A stretch of 64,000 nucleotides of DNA. It comes from Catonia carolina (Eukaryota > Arthropoda > Insecta > Hemiptera > Achilidae). The stretch covers positions 35,790,401 to 35,854,400 of the forward strand of contig JAQMRL010000004.1 of the NCBI GenBank assembly GCA_035578175.1, given 5' to 3'. A model generated the notes under the pieces. It was given only the letters and a program-made list of their open reading frames with translations, did not search any database and was not told the DNA's origin. The first letter of the stretch is position 1; every line of letters begins with the position of its first letter. The translations under genes were made by a program, and so were the position numbers. Below, one piece after another: positions 56,921-64,000 of the stretch.

Positions 56921-57903
56921 ACAGTGAAATCTTTGCAAATAACTAGACTCTGACTTCCTTGTTTTTTTTCTTAGCAATATCAAACAGTTTACCTAACAAT
57001 TTATATGACTTTATGGTATTTTACTAATTTTCCGACTTAATAAAAATTTACTACTTAACCAATAAATTTGAAAAAAAATATATATTCAAGGTGCATAATA
57101 CCGTTATTTTTACTTTATTGTATAATTAATTTGTATGAAATAAACTAAAAAATTATAAACATAGCACATTTGTATTTAAAATACATGCATCTATAAGATT
57201 TGGACTTGTAAAGATCAGTAGTAAATATTACGACGGGTTTCCAACAACGTAACTATTACTAGGCTTTCCATTCTAGGGTTAACAAGAATTATCAAAAAAA
57301 TGGGGTATGGCAAATTCCTTCTAATGAAACTATTTAAGGAAATTGATCCGATTATTAGCGTAATGAAGAAAAGGAGGATTTCCTACTTTTTCCACATTTT
57401 AAGAATTCCGAATGACAAAATATTGAAACAACTGATCCTCAGAAACTTGAACAGGAAGATACATCGAAGAGATTAAGAGGTATCTCAAGGAAATTGGACT
57501 GGCAATTGAAGACGCGTTTGACAAAAAAAAATAAACAGTACTCTCAAAACTTACAGATTTTTTGGGGAAAAGCAGAAGGACACACGTTGGAGGTTACAGA
57601 TGAGATACGAAAACAAAGATTGGACCATCTCAAAAAATACTGGCAAAACCGAAAGGCTTGCCCTATACGTTATCTGAAGAACATAGGCCTAGAAATTGAT
57701 TGGCTTAGTGGTCCAATTTGGCCTCAAAATAAATAAAAAAATTAGTTTGTTATTTATAATAATTAAATTAATTGTAATTTATTTGTAGATTTTAGACACT
57801 TTATTACTTACATTTTTTAGTTGTAATTTTAAACTTAAGTGTGTTAATTATTTAATTTACTCAGATCTCCAAACGGACTTTAGATATAAGTGTCACAAAT
57901 TAT

Positions 57904-59125
57904 GTCTTTAATATTATACAATTAATATATTTAATTAGAAATTATCCAACATTTAAAAAAAATATTAATATGCAATACTTCAGGATAAAACGAAAAGTTT
58001 ATAGTAATCATCCATCCAATGATGATGAAGACGACGTATTATAAGAAGTGTGTCTTGAGAAAATGTCTTACCTAGTTCGTTGTCACTGTTTTTTTAATTT
58101 TTGAAAAATTATAGTAGTTAGTTCGTGCTACATTGTTAATAAATGGAACGTTTAAATCCAATTGTAATCGTTCAATTGTCTAATAGAAATGGTTCAGCAA
58201 AATAAAAATCGAATTTACAACGTTTTCAATAATAACATTGTCTAAGAAATAAAACTTATAGCCTATTGTATTTTATGTAAAAAAAATAATAATTATTATG
58301 TGACCAGAAAATATCAATGATTGCAACAATTAATGCAGTAATTGTATTTTACTTTAACTATTTTTTTTTAGTTTTGTGAACTTTTCAAAAAGTGAATGAT
58401 TTTTGATACGATTTTTAATTTATTATTCGCGGTATTTCAACTTCGATGGGCGTGAATTATCAGGGTCCTTCATCGATTGGAAAGTCTTTAACAGTTGACA
58501 AAAGCGTTCAATTACTAAAACGTTTTCTTCTATTGAATTTTCCATTTACCGTCTCTCTTGCTCCCCCGTCCCCTTTTGCCGTTCATTCGCTGTTATTATT
58601 ATTATTATTTTGGGACTGTTTTTACATTGATTGGCATTTTTCTTTCATTTCTTTAAATTGTTTTCTCTACTTAAAAGAATGAATGAAGAAAATTATACAA
58701 TAGAAACTGCTAAGACAAATTTCTTTTCAATTCTTTTTGCTTTCGTATTTTTCCCTTTTACTTTTTTGTCATTCATTTGTGATTGTATTTCATTCTGTCA
58801 GTTCTTAGTTTAGTTTGTCTTTTATGTTTGTATAAAGCGACGTATTACTGGAAACTATTATAAGATATTTTTTTATAAAACATTTCATTGGATTAATTCT
58901 CTTCTGTTTAAAAAGGAAAAATAATAATTGAAAACGTTCTCGAATAGTTTCTTTTTAATTTTGATGTTGTTTTGTTAGTTAATGTTTAAAATAACAGTTT
59001 TTGGAGTATAATTACTGAAAATTTACTGTTATTAAACTCAATGACGTTATTATAATATTACATTAAGATAAATATGAGTAAATCAACACAAGTTACGTTT
59101 GCCTTATGACGTCAGATGTGTTTAC
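57904..59125. other. AT-rich stretch, nothing recognised
   Basis: No gene, RNA or shared repeat was recognised. Two short pyrimidine-rich frames (58446-58813) have no motifs. Confidence 0.5.
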
Positions 59126-59700
59126 CTATGGTGCTGAATAACTTTCACATCCCCCAGGCGAGAATCGTGGGATATCTTGGCATGTGGCTTGATAGACGAC
59201 AAACTTGGAAGAAACATCTGCTACAAAACGACTAGAACTTAACTGAAGCCAGAAGCTACTCTTGCTTAATTTATCCTCTATCAGTATTGAACCTTCATTC
59301 CATAATTTTATTTTACAAAACCCTTTTGGAACCAATCTCTACTTTTGGTGCCCAGTTCTTTGGAACAGCGGTAAGTGTAACTTAATTGAATTTACTTTAA
59401 CTTAATTAAATCAACCCTTAAAGTGTAATTTAAAGGAGTCAAATTTCTTAAGAATGTTGGCTGCTTTTTTATGTAAGCAATAAAACCCTCCGCCAATAAA
59501 GAAACTTACTGTATCTTTCTTCAGTACTGTATGCGATAGACCACATAACAATTTCAACCGACTAGACTAGCTCGTGGCCTATCTATAAGGAACTTCCAAC
59601 TCTACAGCGTACAAAGAGAAAATGGACAAAGACATCGTGGTCTGTATAACGCAGAACACCTAAACGTCCTAACCGAAGAATGTACCACTGGGTACCGCTT
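59126..59700 (+). pseudogene. Jockey-like LINE ORF2 remnant
   Basis: The plus strand reads VLNNFHIPQARIVGYLGMWL, DRRQTWKKHLLQ, then after shifts LLEPISTFGAQFFGTA, matching the order 'VKYLG..LD.RLTW..H' and 'LLYK..LKP.W.YG.QLWGTA' found after the catalytic box in Jockey-type reverse transcriptases. Further C-terminal scraps lie around 59560-59660. Multiple stops are present. A more complete piece of the same type is at 62515-63110. Confidence 0.65.
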
Positions 59701-61735
59701 CTCCTGACCATCAAAATTATTTTCTCGTTTCAAATCTTTTACGTTAATTTTTTATTTATTGTTTATATAGAGAGTACGTTTAACAAATTGTAGCAACACT
59801 ACGGTTGTACAAATTTAAAATAAAATAAATAGACACAAAATTTAAATTTGAATACTTTTAATTTAATAAATAAATAGATAATTGATGATTTTACAAAATG
59901 ATGACTCTAATTTTAAATATTCTCAGGGTTTTTAAATATTATAATTGTTTATTGTTCTTTATTAACACATCTTAAATTATACAACAATGAAAAATTTTAA
60001 TATTAAACAAATGACAATCGGAATTTTTAATAATCTTATCGTAATACTGAACTTTTAAAATTAAATTTAGAATATTATTTAGATAATTTTGAATAAGTTA
60101 AATAAAAAAATATCAGTTAATTATTTACTTGAAATGTTATTTTTATTTGCCGGTTGAATTTAATAAAATTATGAATTACTGAAGCGAAGCTTTGTTCATT
60201 CTAGATGGCGTCTATAGATAACTTAATAATCTTGAATTTTAATATGAATTTTTCTTGATATATTGATAATTAATGTTTGTTAATTATATGGAAAATGTTG
60301 CTTACGTGTTTATCTTCTTACTGATACATATTTTGTTATACTTCCATCCGTTTTTACTTATTAATTTTAATATTTAACTGGAGCACTTTCATATATGATG
60401 TTCACACCAAGCTTGTCTTTGGCCTAAAGCTCAACGAATCAATGGTTCAAGTTACCATATTAAATTTTAAATTTTGATTTCATATTTTTAAAATGTTCGT
60501 AAAATTCAAATCACTGTTTTAAAAGATATTATATATATTATTTCAGTTATTCATGTATTTATTTTAATTGTTTATCTTCATTTCGATTTTTAAATCACTT
60601 TTTATTACTTATAGATTAGTTGCACTTTTGAACCACGTAGTACTTCATTTTAATCTCGTTGTTGTTCGTAGTTATTATACATTTTTTAAAACTATTGAAG
60701 ATTAACTGATATTGAATATTAATTAACAAATGACTATTTATATTATGCCAGTATTTATATAGTATAAATTTATTTATACTGTTTAAAAATAATAATAATA
60801 TACACCAAATATTACTGGAGTTGTTAATTTTTTAATTAAAAAAATGTAGTGTATAACCTGCCTATGTGACCTTGTCCACTACTTAGAATATGGGTCAAGT
60901 TCACGCTACAAAATGTCTAACTGCCTTTGACTGGAATCGATGTACAAGGAGTATTATGTTGCACTTTGTAGATGAAACCAAAAGTTGTAAACCATATTCT
61001 CAAATATATATAGACAAAGTTATGCAACATAGACTTGCAGAGATCAGAATTTTTCTTTTTGATTTTGACAAGAGAGATTTCTTACCCAAAAATCAACGCA
61101 TATTTCAAATATTTAAGTGCAGTTGTATTTTATTACCAGTGATATGTTGTTTTCATTATACGAGACGACGATTCAAGTGTTGACACAGATTACACCTATT
61201 TTTATTATATATATATATATATATATATGTTATTATAACAGAACAGTGCCACAATATGGAATGGTGTACTGCTTTACCGACAGACAGTTGTCTTTCCTTA
61301 AACTGAATATAACGTGTGCAGATTCAACACAACTTGCATTAAATTAGTATTATCGAAGTGTTAACCATTTCAAAATTTATCTAGACACTTTTCCAACAAT
61401 TCTGATGCATCTACAGGATTATCATTGACTGCAATAACAGCTTTATCACCTGGAAATGTAACCATTGTTGAATTTACGTAAAAGACATCGACGTCCTTTT
61501 TCCGGACGTTGGCACCGAAAGGGTTAAATTAAATAGTTTGTTTGCTAGTTCTGCAGTACATTTAATATTCTTTTTAATAATATAAATGTTTGCTTCTTTG
61601 GAAATTACACTATGGTCATGGTAATGCGAAACCCCGTTACATCGAAACCTCCAGTAATCTGAACGATCGCTTATTATCATGCTTTTAATTATTTTTTACC
61701 ATTCAGAAAAATTCTATAGAAACGTCTAATTAATG
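59701..61735. other. AT-rich stretch with an unassigned frame and a TA tract
   Basis: (TA)n lies at 61208-61228. On the minus strand about 50 codons from 61520 down to 61373 read as protein-like text (DVDVFYVNSTMVTFPGDKA...) that I cannot assign. It overlaps a GGG-TTAA word at 61521-61527 that resembles a piggyBac terminus without a convincing partner. Confidence 0.35.
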
Positions 61736-62260
61736 GAGTGCGGGCCACTAAAAAGAAAAATATTGAGAGCAACAGGTAAACCTAATCCCGAGCGGGCTTT
61801 ATACTTATGGTTTTTGCAAGAAAGAACAAAGCAATCTATAATAATCAGTGGAGACATTCTCACTCAAAAGCGAAGTATTTTTACAAGGAAATGACCGGAA
61901 AAGACCACTTTCAAGCCATAATAGGCTGGCTGGACAAATTAATACAATGATACGGTATTAGACTGTTAACTGTTACCGGTGAAACAAACTCTAGTAATAT
62001 CGACGATTTTATGGACTTCAAAACAAAATTCTTGGATGAAGTAGAAAAACTAGGTTTAACAGCAGATCGAGTTCACATTGGAGATGAGTAGCCATTGTAC
62101 TGGAAAAATTTTCCATGTTTTAATGTTGTCAGGAAAAATTTATGTTCATAAGGGGAAAAGACTGCCGCTGGATTTAAAGTTAAAAAAGATTCTATAAAAT
62201 TTTTCCCGTGGAGGAACAGCGCTGGCAATCACAAGTTACCATTGCTTGTTTTAAATTTGT
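61736..62260 (+). pseudogene. pogo/Tigger (jerky-like) transposase remnant
   Basis: The plus strand reads PNPERALYLWFLQERTKQS, IISGDILTQK, GWLDKLIQxYGIRLLTVTGE, TNSSNIDDFMDFKTKFLDEV, EKLGLTADRVHIGDE, then AAGFKVKKDSIK and SAGNHKLPLLV. This is the order of the CENP-B-type DNA-binding domain followed by the start of the DDE domain in Tigger/jerky transposases. There the word NADE contains the first catalytic Asp, here GDE. Stops (after GDE and in the DNA-binding part) and frameshifts show it is dead. The later catalytic Asp/Glu region is missing. No clear terminal repeats were found. Confidence 0.75.
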
Positions 62261-62514
62261 GTTTTGTTTTAAAATTATAAGACAGTAATATCATAACTGA
62301 TTTTAAATAATGGTATCATTTATAATTTTGTGTTCTCGTATTTTTTAAAAAAACTGTATTTTTTACCTTACAATATATCGTATTTTTAATTTTATTGCCG
62401 AAATCTAAGATTGTAGACATCGATAGTCCGTACAATTTGATAATCCACAAAGGTCAGATATCTTAACATTAACGCGACTATACTGTATTTAATAATTTTC
62501 AAAAATAACTTTTA

Positions 62515-63110
62515 ATGTGTCAACATTACAAAAACGTATCACGTTATATTTACCCTGCGTAAACGAGTTTTTTCTCCTTTGTATCTTTATGACACTCAAC
62601 TTCACACTTCTGAACCTACCCGTTATCCAGGTTTATATCTCGATAAGAGGCTCATGTGGAATGTATACGTGGATAAAAAGAGAAGGGCACTCCAGGACAG
62701 ATTCAAACAGTTGTACAGACTTCGTTCACGCAAATCCAAGTTACCAACTACTTCTAAATTAACCATTTACAGCTCCTACCTTCGACCAATATGGAGGTAT
62801 GCCAGTCAGCCTTACTGCTGTGCAAAACCATCGGTACTAGCAAAAATTCAGCGTTTTTAATTAAAGCTTTTGCGGAGGACAGTTAACGCTCTCTAATTTG
62901 TAACCAATAAAACGCTACACTCAGACCTAAACGTATCCTACATAAATGACGCTTTCTTAAAACTCTATACAAAATTTAGGAAGAAACTCGTGAACCACCA
63001 TAAACCATTGATCTCAAATCTGGCTACGCAGACTCTCCCAAACAAAGCAAAAGGACGACTAAAACGTTGATGGAGCAGGGATCTCATCAATTAACGTAGT
63101 ACTGTAAATC
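62515..63110 (+). pseudogene. Jockey-like LINE ORF2 C-terminal remnant
   Basis: Overlapping plus-strand frames read EPTRYPGLYLDKRLMWNVYV, DKKRRALQDRFKQLYRL, SKLTIYSSYLRPIWRYASQP and IQRFLIKAF. This is the post-catalytic part of a Jockey-type RT (PGLYLD.RL.W, then K..LY...LRPIW.YA.Q). The C-terminus ends near NKAKGRLKR at 63050. Stops split it, and the RT catalytic box is lost. It lies 250 bp after the pogo-like remnant in the same orientation. Confidence 0.7.
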
Positions 63111-64000
63111 CATTAGAGTGATCTAAATGCTACACTTATCTATTCACGTCAGAGTCTGTCACTGGACTGTGTCTCCATTCACGTTTATTTATCATGTCAT
63201 TTTTTTCCAAATTTTGTGTTATCACATTTACTGATTGTTTCCAACAGATTGTGTTTAATTATTTATTTATTTTTAAAATAATATTTGTTAATGTCTATTT
63301 ATTTCTTAAATAAAGAGAGAAAAATATAAAAAATAATGTGTCAACATGATTATTTGATGCAACTATAATTATCGTCTAGTGGCATTTAAATTAAAGTTCT
63401 ACATAGAAAATTTGAATAATTTACATGCATTTAAATGGACTATAATTACACTTTGACACAGACCTACTGACACTGACAACAAATTATTATTGCAAATGGG
63501 GTAAGATAAGGGAATATGCACCTGTCAAAATTAGGTCTTGAGAAATTAGTTTCAATAGATGAAAGCCAAAGCAATGGAGGGCATTGGGGTATTGGTTCGT
63601 TGGTCAGGTTGTGTAATTGGAGAAAACGGGAGAGAAACCCTTAATGAGAGGACTGGCAATCACTTTGCTCATTGTCAGGGGCACCTGCGCTCCCATTCCA
63701 CTGGACCCTTTATATATATATACCTATCACTCTATCCCTGTTCCTCTTGTACATTTCAATATGTTCTTCTTCTTTGCCTTCTCTCATCCATTTCACTTAG
63801 TAAACCCTTTTATTCCCGTCTAACCGACACAAGTAACCTTAACAACAAAAACTAACCTTCGGTTAATTGTCCTTACGACCTACTTATTAATTGCTACATC
63901 TTGCTTCCTTCGTAATTAATTGACTCGCCTTATACTTGTACCATTACTCAGTATTCTCTACCTTTTAATAACTTAACATTGGAATAACGTACATTTGCAT
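63111..64000. other. Unclassified stretch at window end
   Basis: 63545-63720 is slightly richer in G+C, with overlapping 98- and 68-codon frames that lack known motifs. The remainder is AT-rich. Confidence 0.45.

Larger units (their letters stand above)
55478..57278 (+). mobile_element. piggyBac element, internally deleted, 1.8 kb
   Basis: It is flanked by TTAA (55474-55477 and 57279-57282), with perfect 17-bp inverted termini CCCTAGAATGGAAAGCC. Subterminal text CCGTCGTAAAATTTACTA at the left recurs as the complement of TAAATATTACGACGGGTTTC at the right and again at 56506-56525. It interrupts the LINE fragment exactly between RIIRTCL and the continuing text. Inside, only the C-terminal part of a transposase remains (56639-56920). 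A second TTAA element (55570-56411) is inserted in it. It could move only with transposase supplied elsewhere. Confidence 0.88.
55200..57739 (+). pseudogene. LINE ORF2 C-terminal fragment split by piggyBac
   Basis: Left part (55200-55477): QQFKYLGEIVDCNRKEKSIW and, after shifts, TESRIIRTCL. Right part (57279-57739): RIIKKMGYGKFLL, FKEIDPIISVMKKRRISYFF, HILRIPNDKI and a 3' frame with VTDEIRKQRLDHLKKYW. These match, in order, the C-terminal third of the LINE at 34.8-37.4 kb (KKFKYLGEVI, TERRILRTII, RKRRVGFFGHLRRLP, VEDRARVSQRMKNYW). AATTAG flanks the insertion in the LTR (55194-55199 and 57740-57745), and the end is A-rich. Frameshifts and stops make it a pseudogene. Confidence 0.8.
54668..57897 (+). 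mobile_element. Solo LTR, second family (copy 2), interrupted by nested insertions
   Basis: The LTR starts TGTGACAATATCGGAAAGG at 54668 and ends ATATAAGTGTCACA at 57897. It is flanked by a perfect 6-bp duplication, AATTAT (54662-54667 and 57898-57903). Its two parts, 54668-55199 and about 57746-57897, together give about 684 bp and align in order with the 719-bp LTR at 28885-29603. The 2.5 kb between them is a LINE fragment that duplicated AATTAG. No gag or pol adjoins it. It is the outermost and hence oldest layer of a four-layer nest. Confidence 0.85.

Noticed and set aside
61361..61527. A 158-bp TTAA element (TTAACCATTTC...GAAAGGGTTAA)
   Set aside because: The proposed ends agree over only about seven bases, too weak for a piggyBac MITE call.
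1..64000. CRISPR arrays, operons or bacterial/phage gene clusters
   Set aside because: No regularly spaced direct repeats with unique spacers and no packed reading frames; content is eukaryotic transposons.
1..64000. Endogenous viral genes
   Set aside because: Apart from solo LTRs without gag, pol or env, no viral protein-like frame was recognised.

Overview
This 64 kb window looks like an intergenic, transposon-rich stretch of an insect chromosome. By eye it is about two thirds A+T, has no operon-like gene packing, and its only long reading frame is a non-LTR retrotransposon. Several transposon classes typical of arthropods sit in AT-rich filler: RNase H-bearing and Jockey-like LINEs, TTAA-type piggyBac elements, mariner, pogo/jerky-like, Helitrons and tRNA-derived SINEs. 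The combination fits a hemipteran-like insect, but that is an inference and no species call is made. I recognise no host protein-coding gene, rRNA, functional tRNA or CRISPR array.

Names used below. SINE-1 is a tRNA-headed SINE of about 270 bp. SINE-2 is a second tRNA-headed family. The B-repeat is a 370-395 bp dispersed element with 8-10 bp target-site duplications (TSDs). The C-repeat is a 0.1-1 kb element with short inverted ends and sometimes an internal CA microsatellite.

Layout. 1-11 kb: SINE-1, B- and C-repeats, a LINE scrap at 4.1 kb and a TA-flanked MITE at 6.5 kb. 11.8-16.5 kb: an unclassified GC-richer block, a LINE remnant with a piggyBac MITE inserted in it, a second MITE, and a solo LTR (15857-16479, TSD GAAT). 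18.6-19.3 kb: a SINE-1 split by a B-repeat. 24-25.2 kb: hAT-type elements. 26.5-28.1 kb: two C-repeats head to tail. 28.9-29.6 kb: a solo LTR of a second family, then a degenerate minisatellite near 30.2-30.5 kb. 30.9-32 kb: LINE remnants. 34.7-37.5 kb: the largest coding feature, a 5'-truncated LINE with an 827-codon frame, a 46-nt poly(A) tail and a 12-bp TSD. 37.7-44.2 kb: B-repeats, a mariner remnant and a second copy of the GC-rich LTR. 45.8-51.9 kb: two related non-autonomous Helitrons, one containing a B-repeat, with LINE scraps between. 54.7-57.9 kb: a four-layer nest (solo LTR > LINE fragment > piggyBac > piggyBac-like MITE), each boundary marked by duplicated target bases or terminal repeats. 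59-63.1 kb: Jockey-like and pogo/jerky-like remnants.

The genes do not form a pathway. What the window records is a layered insertion history, and the nesting gives relative ages. I found no convincing new biological system. The most informative objects are the four-layer nest, the TTAA-centred palindromes of the innermost MITE, the two solo-LTR families and the LINE with an in-frame stop near its C-terminus.
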